Part shown: piece after piece, positions 47,808-57,606 of the stretch
How the letters are laid out: every line of letters starts with the position of its first letter
How positions within the stretch are numbered: the first letter of the stretch is position 1
Assembly (NCBI RefSeq): GCF_008973715.1
Contig: NZ_WBOL01000002.1
Location: 124,001-188,000 of the forward strand
From: Nitrincola schmidtii
GTDB taxonomy: Bacteria; Pseudomonadota; Gammaproteobacteria; Pseudomonadales; Balneatricaceae
Direction: 5' to 3'
DNA length: 64,000 nucleotides
Position numbers and translations under genes: made by a program
The notes under the pieces: model-generated
What the model saw: the letters and a program-made list of their open reading frames with translations, nothing else
The model's database searches: none
What the model was told of the DNA's origin: nothing

Positions 47808-50800
47808 TTACTCCTTTTCATCACTGTTGGGCTTCAGAGCAGCCAGTTGTTCATAGTGATGGTAGTGTCGCTGAGATTCTTGCTGTGAAGCAGTTAGGTA
47901 TTTTTCAGCATCCGCTTCATGACTTCGCCAGAGCATACTAAAGCGCGTTTCACTGCTAGTGAATTCTCGATAAGCAACGGAAGGTGGTTTGCTGTCGAGT
48001 TGCAGCGGACTCTCTCCCGTGGCTATGCGTCGTGGGTCATAACGCAGTAGTGGCCAATGACCACTGCGAATGGCTAAATCTTGCATGTGATGGTTGTGCT
48101 TCAAATCATTTCCCCAAGCAATACAAGGCGAGTAAGCAATGATCAATGAAGGTCCATCAAAAGACTCAGCTTCTAAAAAGGCTTTGAGTGTATGTAAATC
48201 TTTAGCGCCATAAGCGACCTGAGCCACATAAACATTTTCATAACTCATGGCGATCATGGCGAGGTCTTTTTTAGCGGTTGCTTTACCACCCGCAGAAAAT
48301 TTTGCCACAGCACCTCGTGGCGTTGCCTTAGAGGTTTGTCCACCGGTGTTGGAGTAGACCTCGGTGTCTAACACTAAGATATTCACATTTTCTCCGGACG
48401 CCAACACATGATCCAAGCCACCAAAGCCAATATCATAGGCCCACCCGTCGCCACCAATAATCCAGACGCTCTTTTTCACCAGTTGATCTGCCAGGGTTTC
48501 AAGCTCTCTAGCTAAGCTAGAGCTAGACTGGCTCAGCTGATCCCTCAGTTGCAAAACGCGCTGGCGTTGCTCGTAGATGCCGGTTTCGTCACCTTGATCT
48601 GCATGAAGTAGCGTATCTACTAAGGTGTCGTCTAAATCCGGTCTAAGTTGTTCTAGTAGCTGCTGTGCATATCGAGCTTGATGATCCACTGCTAAGCGCA
48701 TTCCCAAGCCAAATTCGGCATTGTCCTCAAATAATGAGTTGTTCCAGGTAGGTCCTCGCCCTTCGCTGTTTTTACACCAAGGGGTGGTAGGCAGGTTGCC
48801 GCCATAAATAGACGAGCAGCCGGTAGCATTGGCGATTAACATGCGATCACCAAAGAGTTGACTGGCCAGTCTCAAGTAAGGTGTTTCACCACAGCCTGCA
48901 CAAGCTCCTGAAAACTCAAATAATGGCTGAGTCAGCATCGCTTCTTTAATAACACCAGTGCGTAGCTTAGTTCGGTCGTATTCTGGTAAGGATAAGAAGT
49001 AGTTCCAGTTTTGTTGTTCTTGCTTCAGTATAGGTTCAACCAAAGGCTCCATGTTCAGTGCGCGACGACCCGGTTGAGTTTTATCCTTGATAGGACAGAT
49101 GTCTACACACAGCCCACAACCGGTGCAGTCTTCAGGAGCAACCTGGTAACTGATGTGATAACCCTCTGGAAACTCTTTACCTTTCACCGGGGTATGCAGA
49201 AAACTTTCTGGGACTGTCTGTTCAACGGTCTCGGGATCAAAAATTTTGCTGCGAATGGCGCTGTGAGGACAAACCAGTGGACATTTACCACAATGAATAC
49301 ATAACTCGGTATCCCAAACCGGAATCTCCAGCGCGATATTACGTTTCTCCCATTGAGCAGTCGCGGTTGGCCAAGTGCCATCATCCGGTAACTGACTCAC
49401 GGGAATGAGATCGCCTTCACCGGCAATTAATCGAGCGGTAATCTGACGGACAAACTCAGGCGCATGGTCAGGAATTTTTTGCACCCTGTTGGCGATTTGA
49501 TTAACACGGTTAGGAATGGCAATGTTATGCAGATGTTCGGGAGCCAAATCGATGGCTTGGTAGTTGATCTCGGTGATTCGTCCACCTTTGCTACCATAGG
49601 TTTCCTCGACGGCTGCTTTCATCGCTTGCAGCGCGGTATCACGAGGCAAGAGTTCAGTGATAGCAAAAAAACAGCTTTGCATAATGGTATTAATACGCCG
49701 TCCCATCTCGAGCTTCTCAGCCAGTGCATAAGCGTCGATGACATAGAAAGTAAGCTGCTTATCGATCAGACTGTGTTGAATGGTTAAGGGTAAACTGTCC
49801 CATACACGATCCGGCGGTGTTGAGGTATTCAGCAAAAAGATGCCCTTAGGCGCGGCGGCGTTCAACAAATCCTTACGTTCCAGAAAAACCGTTTGATGAC
49901 AGGCAACAAACTTGGCCTCGTTATCTTGGATGAGATAGGCAGATCGGATAGGTTCATTACTAAAACGCAGGTGGGAGATGGTCATGGCTCCTGACTTTTT
50001 AGAGTCGTAAACAAAATAGCCCTGTACCGTTAAATCTGTCTGCTCACCAATAATTTTAATCGCATTTTTATTGGCACTCACCGTACCGTCTGCGCCTAAA
50101 CCATAAAACAATGCGCTGGTTGCAGCTTGGCTGGCGCGTGTTCGAAAATCCTTATCCCATGCCAGCGAGGTATGGCTTAGATCATCATCGATACCGATGG
50201 TAAAACCTTGCTTCAATACCGGCGTTTTTAGCATCTCGAAGATGGCTTTAACCATGCCCGGCGTAAACTCTTTTGAGGATAAACCGTAACGACCACCACA
50301 GATTTTCGGTAGCTGAGAGAAAGGGCTCTTGCCTTGACTGACTGCTTGCGCCAGACAGGTCACGATATCTTTAAAAAGTGGTTCGCCCTCACTGCCGGGC
50401 TCTTTACAACGATCTAAAACCGCAATCGATTGGATAGAGGCTGGAATCATTTTGATTAGGCACTCAGTATCCAAGGGACGGAAGAGGCGAACCGCTAACA
50501 CGGCGGTTTTCTCTCCGATAGCGTTAAGATGATCCACTGTTTCTTGAAGGGTTTGCACCGCTGACCCCATCACGATGATCAATTCTGTTGCATCAGCCGC
50601 GCCATAATATTCATAGGGTTGGTAATGTCGTCCAGTCAGATCCGCAAACGCCTGCATCACTTCGGTTAAGTGGGTGCTGAAGGCCTGATAGTAAGGATTG
50701 ACGGATTCGCGAGCCTGAAAATACACATCGGGGTTTTGTGAAGTGCCACGAATCACCGGATGGTCAGGACTCATTGCACGCGCTCGATGCTGGTGAATGC

Positions 50801-51395
50801 CGCTTTGATCCAACAGCAAACGCATCTGCTCGTCACTTAGGGTATCTATTTTGGCGATCTCATGTGATGTGCGAAAGCCATCAAAGAAGTGCAATACCGG
50901 AAGTCGACTTTTCAGTGAAACAGCCTGAGAGATCAGTGCCATGTCCTGCACTTCTTGAACGGAGTTGGATGCGAGAATCGCAAAACCTGTCGCGCGGGCT
51001 GCCATGACATCACTGTGATCACAAAAAATAGATAACGCCTGAGCGGCCAGAGAGCGTGCGGCAATATGAAATACGGTTGGCGTCAGCTCACCCGCAATTT
51101 TGTACATATTGGGTAGCATCAACAATAGACCTTGTGATGCAGTAAAAGTGGTGCATAAGGAACCGGCTTGTAAGGCACCATGAATGGTTCCTGCCGCGCC
51201 TGCTTCACTCTGCATTTCTACAATTTTAGGAACGCTACCCCAAAGATTGGTGTGTCCTTCTGCGGATAGCGTATCTGCGACCTCACCCATGACGGAGGCG
51301 GGTGTAATAGGGTAGATGGCGATGACTTCATTGGTGGCATGAGCAATCCGTGCTGCCGCCTCATTTCCATCCAGCGTCAACTGCTTCGGATTCAT
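47808..51395 (-). CDS. nifJ: Pyruvate:ferredoxin (flavodoxin) oxidoreductase
   Basis: A single-chain 1195-residue PFOR that converts pyruvate and CoA to acetyl-CoA and CO2, reducing ferredoxin or flavodoxin. The N-terminal pyrimidine-binding domain opens with DGNEAAARIAHATNEVIAIYPITPAS. The insert ferredoxin domain holds two [4Fe-4S] motifs: Cys699, 702, 705, 709 and Cys757, 760, 763, 767. The TPP domain has Cys832/Cys835 (CAGCGE), GDGWAYDIGFGG and NTGGQTSKATP. All parts are complete, so it should be active. The DHOD-like gene follows. The upstream gap to tmm (51396-51657) holds the divergent control region. Confidence 0.96.
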   Translation of the reverse strand: MNPKQLTLDGNEAAARIAHATNEVIAIYPITPASVMGEVADTLSAEGHTNLWGSVPKIVEMQSEAGAAGTIHGALQAGSLCTTFTASQGLLLMLPNMYKIAGELTPTVFHIAARSLAAQALSIFCDHSDVMAARATGFAILASNSVQEVQDMALISQAVSLKSRLPVLHFFDGFRTSHEIAKIDTLSDEQMRLLLDQSGIHQHRARAMSPDHPVIRGTSQNPDVYFQARESVNPYYQAFSTHLTEVMQAFADLTGRHYQPYEYYGAADATELIIVMGSAVQTLQETVDHLNAIGEKTAVLAVRLFRPLDTECLIKMIPASIQSIAVLDRCKEPGSEGEPLFKDIVTCLAQAVSQGKSPFSQLPKICGGRYGLSSKEFTPGMVKAIFEMLKTPVLKQGFTIGIDDDLSHTSLAWDKDFRTRASQAATSALFYGLGADGTVSANKNAIKIIGEQTDLTVQGYFVYDSKKSGAMTISHLRFSNEPIRSAYLIQDNEAKFVACHQTVFLERKDLLNAAAPKGIFLLNTSTPPDRVWDSLPLTIQHSLIDKQLTFYVIDAYALAEKLEMGRRINTIMQSCFFAITELLPRDTALQAMKAAVEETYGSKGGRITEINYQAIDLAPEHLHNIAIPNRVNQIANRVQKIPDHAPEFVRQITARLIAGEGDLIPVSQLPDDGTWPTATAQWEKRNIALEIPVWDTELCIHCGKCPLVCPHSAIRSKIFDPETVEQTVPESFLHTPVKGKEFPEGYHISYQVAPEDCTGCGLCVDICPIKDKTQPGRRALNMEPLVEPILKQEQQNWNYFLSLPEYDRTKLRTGVIKEAMLTQPLFEFSGACAGCGETPYLRLASQLFGDRMLIANATGCSSIYGGNLPTTPWCKNSEGRGPTWNNSLFEDNAEFGLGMRLAVDHQARYAQQLLEQLRPDLDDTLVDTLLHADQGDETGIYEQRQRVLQLRDQLSQSSSSLARELETLADQLVKKSVWIIGGDGWAYDIGFGGLDHVLASGENVNILVLDTEVYSNTGGQTSKATPRGAVAKFSAGGKATAKKDLAMIAMSYENVYVAQVAYGAKDLHTLKAFLEAESFDGPSLIIAYSPCIAWGNDLKHNHHMQDLAIRSGHWPLLRYDPRRIATGESPLQLDSKPPSVAYREFTSSETRFSMLWRSHEADAEKYLTASQQESQRHYHHYEQLAALKPNSDEKE

Positions 51396-51592
51396 CCTAA
51401 ACTCCTGTGGAAAAAAGCCTTTTGTAGCTTTAAAGCTAGTTGTAAAAAGCTTATTTTTCCAGTGGGTTTAAGAGATAGATATCATCCACAAACAGACAAT
51501 GAGTCGAACTTGCTGTATGGTCTTAAATCACCTTTATTTAATCGACACCATAAATCTAACGATTTTTGGTCCTTAATCTGCCAACTTAATTG

Positions 51593-51622
51593 TTGATAGA
51601 GAGGGTTCTTGCTGCTTATTCA
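51593..51622 (+). promoter_or_regulatory. Candidate promoter of tmm
   Basis: TTGATA at 51593-51598 followed by TTATTC at 51616-51621 (17-base spacing) stands about 36 bases before the tmm ribosome-binding site. The match is moderate. The remaining part of 51396-51592 is AT-rich and must also contain the nifJ promoter, which I could not pin down. Confidence 0.3.
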
Positions 51623-51657
51623 TAAGGTAGCAAGTTGTCTTCCCCTAGGAGAAAATT

Positions 51658-53019
51658 ATCACTATTCGAGTAGCTATTATTGGTGCTGGCCCTAGCGGTT
51701 TAGCACAACTTCGTGCCTTTCAAGCAATTCAAGAGCAAGGCGCTGACATTCCAGAGCTAGTTTGTTATGAAAAACAAGCCGATTGGGGCGGGCTATGGAA
51801 TTACACTTGGCGAACGGGTTTGGATAAAAATGGCGAGCCAGTTCATGGAAGTATGTATCGATATCTATGGTCTAACGGTCCCAAAGAATGCTTAGAGTTT
51901 GCTGACTACACCTTTGATGAGCATTTTGATCAACCGATAGCTTCTTATCCACCTCGGGCAGTGCTTTGGGATTATATAAAGGGTCGTGTGGAGAAGGCAG
52001 ACGTTCGTCAATATATCCGTTTCAATACACCGGTAAGACAGATCAGTTTTTCTGAACAGAGCCGCCAATTCACGGTGACAGCACATGACCATGTCAGCGA
52101 GGTTACCAGCAGTGAAGAATATGATCATGTGATTGTGGCATCAGGTCATTTTTCTACCCCTAGTGTTCCATTTTTTGAAGGCTTCGAGGGCTTTAATGGT
52201 CGAATTCTTCATGCCCACGATTTTCGCGATGCGCTAGAGTTTAAAGATAAGGATATTCTGCTGATTGGTAGTAGTTATTCTGCTGAAGATATTGGTTCAC
52301 AATGCTATAAATACGGCGCTAAAAGCATCACCAGTAGTTACCGTAGTCGTCCGATGGGCTTTGATTTTCCTGATAATTGGGACGAGAAACCGCTGCTGAT
52401 TAAGGTGGATAATGACACTGCCTACTTTGCCGATGGCAGCTCGAAACGAATCGATGCCATTATTCTTTGTACTGGCTATCTTCATCATTTTCCCTTTATG
52501 GATGAAGAGCTTCGTTTAAAAACCCATAACCGTCTTTGGCCTTTGGGTCTTTACGAGGGTGTTGTGTTTGTAGAACAGCCAAATTTATTTTATCTAGGTA
52601 TGCAAGACCAGTGGTACACCTTCAATATGTTTGATGCACAGGCTTGGTATGTTCGAGATGTCATCTTAGGAAGAATCGTCGTTCCAGAGAAAGCGCTCAT
52701 GGAAAGCTCTATTCAGGAATGGAGTCAGCGCGAAGAATCGCTAAAGAGTGACGAGCAAATGATCCGTTTTCAGGGCGAATATATTCAGTCACTTATACAA
52801 CAAACCGACTATCCGACGTTTGATATTGAGCGTGTGAATCAGATCTTTCTTAAGTGGGAACAACACAAGCATGACGATATTCTAACCTTCAGAGATCATT
52901 CTTATCGTTCTGTTATGACAGGGACACAAGCACCGTCGCACCATACGCCTTGGCTGGAAGCGATGGATGACTCTCTGGAAGCTTACCTAAATCCACCTAA
53001 TCGTGAGCTTGCTCAGTAA
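51658..53019 (+). CDS. tmm: Trimethylamine monooxygenase (flavin-containing), apparent non-AUG start
   Basis: A bacterial flavin-containing monooxygenase that closely resembles marine and methylotroph Tmm, which oxidises trimethylamine to trimethylamine N-oxide with NADPH and O2. FAD motif GAGPSG is at residues 9-14, the FMO fingerprint [11 protein letters not shown] at about 179-189 and the NADPH motif GSSYSA at 204-209. The segments [22 protein letters not shown] and [21 protein letters not shown] are shared with Tmm. No ATG, GTG or TTG exists in frame between the stop codon at 51646-51648 and TTG 51820, which would delete the FAD site. ATC 51658, six bases after AGGAG, is the likely initiator position. 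Length from there (453) matches Tmm. Confidence 0.88.
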   Translation: MTIRVAIIGAGPSGLAQLRAFQAIQEQGADIPELVCYEKQADWGGLWNYTWRTGLDKNGEPVHGSMYRYLWSNGPKECLEFADYTFDEHFDQPIASYPPRAVLWDYIKGRVEKADVRQYIRFNTPVRQISFSEQSRQFTVTAHDHVSEVTSSEEYDHVIVASGHFSTPSVPFFEGFEGFNGRILHAHDFRDALEFKDKDILLIGSSYSAEDIGSQCYKYGAKSITSSYRSRPMGFDFPDNWDEKPLLIKVDNDTAYFADGSSKRIDAIILCTGYLHHFPFMDEELRLKTHNRLWPLGLYEGVVFVEQPNLFYLGMQDQWYTFNMFDAQAWYVRDVILGRIVVPEKALMESSIQEWSQREESLKSDEQMIRFQGEYIQSLIQQTDYPTFDIERVNQIFLKWEQHKHDDILTFRDHSYRSVMTGTQAPSHHTPWLEAMDDSLEAYLNPPNRELAQ

Positions 53020-53053
53020 AATCGAGCACTCAAGCTAATGTTATCAACTATCA

Positions 53054-54532
53054 CTAGTCGGCTGGGACAGTGCGCTGCGAAGCCCAATGACGAAGTTCAG
53101 CGATTTTTTCTGCCATGACTACGGATAGTGGACGAGTTTGTTGTAGTTCATTCAACAGCATCTCTGTCGTGACCGGTTTGTCCATGGCATAGGATTCATA
53201 AAGTGCTGACACGACTGCTTGTTCCAATTCTGCGCCTGAAAAGCCTTCAGATGCTGGAACCAGTAAGGTGAGGTCAAAGTTTGTAGGGTCCAGTTTTCGT
53301 CGTGTTAGGTGTACTTCCAATATCGTTAAGCGGGCTGCTGGCTTAGGAAGATCAACGAAAAAGATTTCATCAAATCGTCCTTTGCGAACCAGTTCCGGCG
53401 GTAGGGCGGTAATATCATTGGCCGTAGCAACCATAAATACTGGCTCTTTGCGCTCTGCCATCCACGTTAGTAGTGTGCCAAGCACTCGTTTAGAGGTGCC
53501 AGACCCTTCACCCGAATCGGCACCTAAGCCTTTTTCTATCTCATCGATCCACAGCACGCAGGGAGCCATGACTGCGGCGGTATTGAGGGCATCGCGCAGA
53601 TTACGCTCAGTTTCACCATGATATTTATTGTACAGAGTGCCAAAATCTAAGCGCAGCAGAGGGACGCCAAAACTGCCTGCGACTGACTTGGCCGCCAAGC
53701 TTTTACCACAGCCTTGAACCCCTAACAGCATGATTCCTTTTGGCGGCTCTAGTCCCGGTGGTGGCGTACTGCCAAACGAGGCTGATCGTCTATCTAACCA
53801 AGCCTTAAGATGTTGCATGCCGCCTAAATCTGAAAAACGCGCCGTGTCATATTCAAAACTTAATGCACCATCTCCTTCAAGCAGTCGATACTTGGCTTGC
53901 ATGACACTTGGGATATCTTCTTGGGTGATCGCACCATCATGATAAATGGCATTTCGAACCAAGCGGCGCGCATCTAGAATTGGCAAGCCTGCTATGTTTT
54001 TTACTAGCATATCCACAGCCGTTGCATCCGCTCTAACACGTTTACCCGGATTAGAGGCGCTCCATTCTTTAGCTACTTCATTTATCATGCGTTTTAAAGC
54101 CGCTGGGCTGGGTAAAGCAAGCTCGAAGCGAGCACTATACCGCTCTAGCTCCCCCGGCAGTGCAAGCTCATGGCTGAGTAAAATAATCGTTGCGCCCCAT
54201 TGTTCACATTCCAGCGCGATATCTTTCAACATACGCACATTCATGGGGTCGTTTAAGTAGGGATGAAAATCAAGCAAAACATAGATGCCAGCCGTTTTCG
54301 CACTTCTAATGTGCCCTAACACTGCAGCAGGGTCACTATTGTGTTTCTGTGCTGCCATCTCTCGATCTATGCGCCGCAGGCCTTCAGTTACAGACCAACG
54401 AAATAACGGTGTCACCATACGACTGGAAATGCGCTGTAATAACTCCAGCACTCTCGATTCTTCATGAGTTTCAACCACCACTATCGGGGTTCGCGAGCGC
54501 AGTACTAACTCAAGATCTTTACAGTCGTCCAT
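53054..54532 (-). CDS. Ycf46-like AAA+ ATPase
   Basis: A 492-residue AAA ATPase. The N-terminal region (about 1-215) is a degenerate AAA-like domain without a clear Walker A. The C-terminal domain has Walker A GVQGCGKS at 271-278, Walker B CVLWIDE at 325-331, and the arginine-finger region [11 protein letters not shown] (382-389). This matches the Ycf46 family of plastids, cyanobacteria and proteobacteria, whose role is unclear; involvement in CO2 or photosynthesis control was suggested in cyanobacteria. It faces tmm tail to tail and is divergent from the SDR gene. Confidence 0.87.
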   Translation of the reverse strand: MDDCKDLELVLRSRTPIVVVETHEESRVLELLQRISSRMVTPLFRWSVTEGLRRIDREMAAQKHNSDPAAVLGHIRSAKTAGIYVLLDFHPYLNDPMNVRMLKDIALECEQWGATIILLSHELALPGELERYSARFELALPSPAALKRMINEVAKEWSASNPGKRVRADATAVDMLVKNIAGLPILDARRLVRNAIYHDGAITQEDIPSVMQAKYRLLEGDGALSFEYDTARFSDLGGMQHLKAWLDRRSASFGSTPPPGLEPPKGIMLLGVQGCGKSLAAKSVAGSFGVPLLRLDFGTLYNKYHGETERNLRDALNTAAVMAPCVLWIDEIEKGLGADSGEGSGTSKRVLGTLLTWMAERKEPVFMVATANDITALPPELVRKGRFDEIFFVDLPKPAARLTILEVHLTRRKLDPTNFDLTLLVPASEGFSGAELEQAVVSALYESYAMDKPVTTEMLLNELQQTRPLSVVMAEKIAELRHWASQRTVPAD

Positions 54533-54667
54533 AAAATATCCTTTTTTGGTAACACCTTATAAGTGAATAGACCCATAATGATACTATAACTTTCTAGCAC
54601 TATTATCAGCGTGAAAAAAAGCAAAAAAAGTGTACATAGGTAGGCAACCAGCCATCGGAGTAGTGAA

Positions 54668-55990
54668 ATGAACAACAAATGGCTCGTTTTCGGTGCCAGC
54701 GGTTATGTGGGCCGAAATATGGTGCCATACCTCCTAGAGCGGGGTCATGCTGTTAGAGCTGCCGCCAGAAATATCTCGGTACTTGAAGCGCAAAGCTGGC
54801 ATGGTGCTGAATTGATCTGTGCCGATGCGCTCAAACCGGAAACGCTAGATCAGGCATTGTCGGGTATCGATATTGCCTTTTATTTTGTGCATTCGATGGC
54901 TGGAGGACAGGGTTTTCCCGAGCGAGATAGAAAAGCCGCACACTATTTCTCACAAGCCGCCGCGAAAGCGGGTATCAAGCGGATTATCTATTTGGGAGGC
55001 TTAGCGCCTGATCAGGCGGAAACAGAACATCTCGCTTCTCGAGTGGAAACAGGGCAGATTCTTCGTTCCGGATCAGTACCGGTTGTCGAACTGAGGGCGG
55101 GTATCATTATTGGTGCGGGTTCTGCTGCCTTTGAAGTGATGCGCGATCTTGTTGCTCATCTGCCCATCATGGTCACACCGCGCTGGATACATGTTTCTTC
55201 GCCTCCCATTGCACTTCCTGATCTTCTGGCAGATTTAACAGAGCTGGCGTTATTGGATGATGCCGAAGGGCTGGTCTTCGAAACGGGAGGTCCAGAGCGC
55301 TTAACTTACGAAACCATGATGCGACGTTTAGCTTCAGCGCTTGGGAAAAGAGACCCAATCATTATTCCTGTGCCGCTATTAACGCCTAAACTGTCTAGCT
55401 ATTGGTTAGATCTGGTGACGGGTGTGCCTGCACCCATCGCCCGTGCGCTGATTGGTGGTTTAAAGCATGATCTTTATGCAAAGGATCAACCGCTTCGTCA
55501 GCGACTGCCTCGCCAATGTATCCGTTTCGACGACGCTGTCCAGCTGGCGCTTAGCAGTGAAACCAACAATCTCTCCAATCATGCATGGCGAGAAGGTGCC
55601 TTCGATTTAAGGGGTTTTCGGCATGACATCAGTTTTTATGGTAAACGACTCAGTCTAGACCAACCCCTTAAATGCTCGGTGGAAAGGCTCTGGCAGCGCA
55701 TGCAAGGTTTAATCAGGTTTGGTGAAACTGTGCGTTATTGGACGGTTTATCGCCTTGAGAAAGAAAAGCGCGTCATTCTGCTGTTGAACTGGCCACTACC
55801 AGGTAAAGGTGGCTTTGAGATGAGTCTAGAGAGCCAAGCAGATGCCAAGTCAGCCAAACTTCATGTGACACATCATTGGCACCCTGCTGGGGTTTGGGGT
55901 TTGTTGTTTTGGTTTAGCCTTTGGCCAGTCAGGTATATTGCACTTAAGCTGATATGCTACGGTTTAACGCGTTCAAGCGATTCAGTCTAA
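54668..55990 (+). CDS. NAD(P)-binding SDR-family protein with partial DUF2867-like C-terminus (YbjT-like)
   Basis: A 440-residue protein. Residues 1-300 are an atypical short-chain dehydrogenase / NmrA-like domain with the dinucleotide loop GASGYVG at 9-15 and YFVHSMAGGQGFPERDRKAA. It resembles E. coli YbjT. The C-terminal part (about 315-440) resembles the second half of DUF2867, including PGKG at 378-381 and a hydrophobic stretch (GVWGLLFWFSLWPVRYIALKL) that may be membrane-associated. The next gene carries a second copy of that domain. The reaction is unknown. GGAG at 54656-54659 precedes the ATG. Confidence 0.82.
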   Translation: MNNKWLVFGASGYVGRNMVPYLLERGHAVRAAARNISVLEAQSWHGAELICADALKPETLDQALSGIDIAFYFVHSMAGGQGFPERDRKAAHYFSQAAAKAGIKRIIYLGGLAPDQAETEHLASRVETGQILRSGSVPVVELRAGIIIGAGSAAFEVMRDLVAHLPIMVTPRWIHVSSPPIALPDLLADLTELALLDDAEGLVFETGGPERLTYETMMRRLASALGKRDPIIIPVPLLTPKLSSYWLDLVTGVPAPIARALIGGLKHDLYAKDQPLRQRLPRQCIRFDDAVQLALSSETNNLSNHAWREGAFDLRGFRHDISFYGKRLSLDQPLKCSVERLWQRMQGLIRFGETVRYWTVYRLEKEKRVILLLNWPLPGKGGFEMSLESQADAKSAKLHVTHHWHPAGVWGLLFWFSLWPVRYIALKLICYGLTRSSDSV

Positions 55991-56003
55991 ATTGGAGCCA
56001 TTC

Positions 56004-56501
56004 ATGTCAGTCGTTGCGGCAAGCACTTATTATCGAGACTACCCCTATTCGGCAGGAGGTGATGCGCTAACGCATGCGAGTGAAGAGGCAGTATGGCAGG
56101 TTGTTTCTGCAATAGGTGGTGAAAATCGCTACTATGCCATGAATGGTCTTTGGGCAATTCGTGAGTGGATGGATGCTTTGGTCGGTGGTCAGGGTTTGAC
56201 TCGCAAACGGCCCATAGGACGACCGCTTCAAGCAGGTGATCAAATCGACAGTTGGAAAGTCCTAATAGCAGAAGAACCAAATCTGCTGGCGCTAGCTTTT
56301 GGTATGAAAGCACCCGGGAAAGGTGTCCTAGAGTTTAGAGTCACCCCAATCGCCCATCAAACTCGAATCACGGCAACCGCTTATTGGACGCCCCAAGGAG
56401 TTGCTGGAAAACTCTATTGGGCCGCCATGATACCCGCGCACTTAGTGCTCTTTAAACGACTGACAGCCGAAATCGCACGCCGAGCGGAGAAAAATGTATG
56501 A
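56004..56501 (+). CDS. Stand-alone DUF2867-like protein
   Basis: A 165-residue protein that looks like the DUF2867 region normally fused to YbjT-type SDR proteins. PGKG is at 104-107, followed by the conserved pattern LEFRVTPI...RITATAYWTPQGVAGKLYWAAMIPAHLVLFK. The same pattern occurs at the end of the preceding protein, so the two genes share a duplicated domain. ATG 56004 has GGAG six bases before it. It starts 13 bases after the SDR gene and overlaps the next gene (ATGA), so the three form an operon. The biochemical role is unknown, perhaps lipid or hydrophobic ligand binding. Confidence 0.75.
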   Translation: MSVVAASTYYRDYPYSAGGDALTHASEEAVWQVVSAIGGENRYYAMNGLWAIREWMDALVGGQGLTRKRPIGRPLQAGDQIDSWKVLIAEEPNLLALAFGMKAPGKGVLEFRVTPIAHQTRITATAYWTPQGVAGKLYWAAMIPAHLVLFKRLTAEIARRAEKNV

Positions 56502-56971
56502 CAAAAATAGCGATTTTCGTCGATGTGCAGAATATCTACTACACCACACGTCAAATCCACCAACGACAGTTTAACTACCGTGCGTTTTGGCAATGGGCTT
56601 CTCAGTTAGGTGATATTGTCTGTGCCAAGGCCTACGCCATTGATCGAGGCGACCCTCAACAACAAAAGTTTCAGGAAGCGCTTCGCCACATCGGCTTTGA
56701 GGTGAAATTAAAACCCTATATCCAGCGAATCGATGGTTCATCTAAAGGGGATTGGGATGTCGGTATCACCATTGATGCCATGCTGATGGCCGATCAGGTG
56801 GATCAAGTGATTCTGCTATCCGGTGATGGCGATTTTGATCTGCTTCTACAAACCCTAAAAGAGCGCTATCAAGTACTCAGCCATTTAGTCAGTGTGCCTG
56901 AACTGACGGCACAATCCTTAATTGATAGTGCCGATCGATGGCTGAAGATTGATGGTAAATTGTTGCAGTAA
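56498..56971 (+). CDS. NYN-domain (LabA/DUF88-like) protein, putative RNase
   Basis: A 157-residue protein of the NYN (Nedd4-BP1/YacP nuclease) superfamily, of the LabA/DUF88 group. Acidic residues expected at a metal-dependent nuclease centre are present: Asp9 and Asn12 (FVDVQN), Asp85 and Asp87 (KGDWDVG), Asp93, and Asp110/Asp112 (LLSGDGDFD). No other domain is attached. It overlaps the preceding gene by four bases. RNase activity is an inference from family; the substrate is unknown. Confidence 0.85.
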   Translation: MTKIAIFVDVQNIYYTTRQIHQRQFNYRAFWQWASQLGDIVCAKAYAIDRGDPQQQKFQEALRHIGFEVKLKPYIQRIDGSSKGDWDVGITIDAMLMADQVDQVILLSGDGDFDLLLQTLKERYQVLSHLVSVPELTAQSLIDSADRWLKIDGKLLQ

Positions 56972-56977
56972 TCTGCC

Positions 56978-57553
56978 TTAGAACATCGCTCGATGCAGAT
57001 TATCGAAATGTTCAAAGGTGTAATCCGCTAAATGCGCATAGTCCGGTAAGGTGTCAAAGTTCACCAAACAGGTTGGCATCTTAGCATTACGACCGGCTTG
57101 CAGGTCATATTTGTAATCACCGACCATCAATACAGAGGCCACTGGCAACTGAAACTGAGCAGCCAAGTTGAGCAGGGCAGTGGGATCTGGTTTCGGCTTA
57201 GACGTCTCACGCGTTACGATGTGTTGAATAGGAATGGCGTTACGCGCCACTTTTACCCTGGTTGGATGATGCGAATTTCGTGTCACGATTGCCATGGGGA
57301 TCAGCTTTTCAGAACACTTCTGTACAAATGACTGCGCACTCGGTATCCACTCACTCGTATGGGCATCCTGCATTTCATGGTGATGAATAACCTCCATGGC
57401 TTTTTGCTGCTCATGCATAGGCAGACTATTCACAAAGGCCAAGACATCTGCGTGATCAGGACAGCCGATCTCCTGCTTAATCGCTATAAAGTCCAGCGAA
57501 GACGTCACTAAAGTGCCATCGAGATCAAAAATAATGCCTTTGATGTGTTTCAT
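56978..57553 (-). CDS. HAD-superfamily hydrolase (phosphatase-like)
   Basis: A 191-residue haloacid dehalogenase-fold hydrolase. Motif I is FDLDGT with nucleophile Asp10 and general acid Asp12. Motif II is IVTRNS, motif III the Lys in SKPKPDP, and motif IV VLMVGDYKYDLQAG. It resembles phosphoglycolate phosphatase-like and pyrophosphatase-like HAD-IA enzymes; the substrate cannot be assigned. Convergent with the NYN gene, with a six-base gap. Confidence 0.88.
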   Translation of the reverse strand: MKHIKGIIFDLDGTLVTSSLDFIAIKQEIGCPDHADVLAFVNSLPMHEQQKAMEVIHHHEMQDAHTSEWIPSAQSFVQKCSEKLIPMAIVTRNSHHPTRVKVARNAIPIQHIVTRETSKPKPDPTALLNLAAQFQLPVASVLMVGDYKYDLQAGRNAKMPTCLVNFDTLPDYAHLADYTFEHFDNLHRAMF

Positions 57554-57606
57554 TGATGGGTGTCTGCCGTTATCGATCGACCCTTAATTCCTTTAAATGT
57601 CGGTCA

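Noticed and set aside
49011-49304. 97-residue plus-strand frame opposite nifJ
   Set aside because: Antisense to the conserved iron-sulfur domain, with no independent coding evidence.
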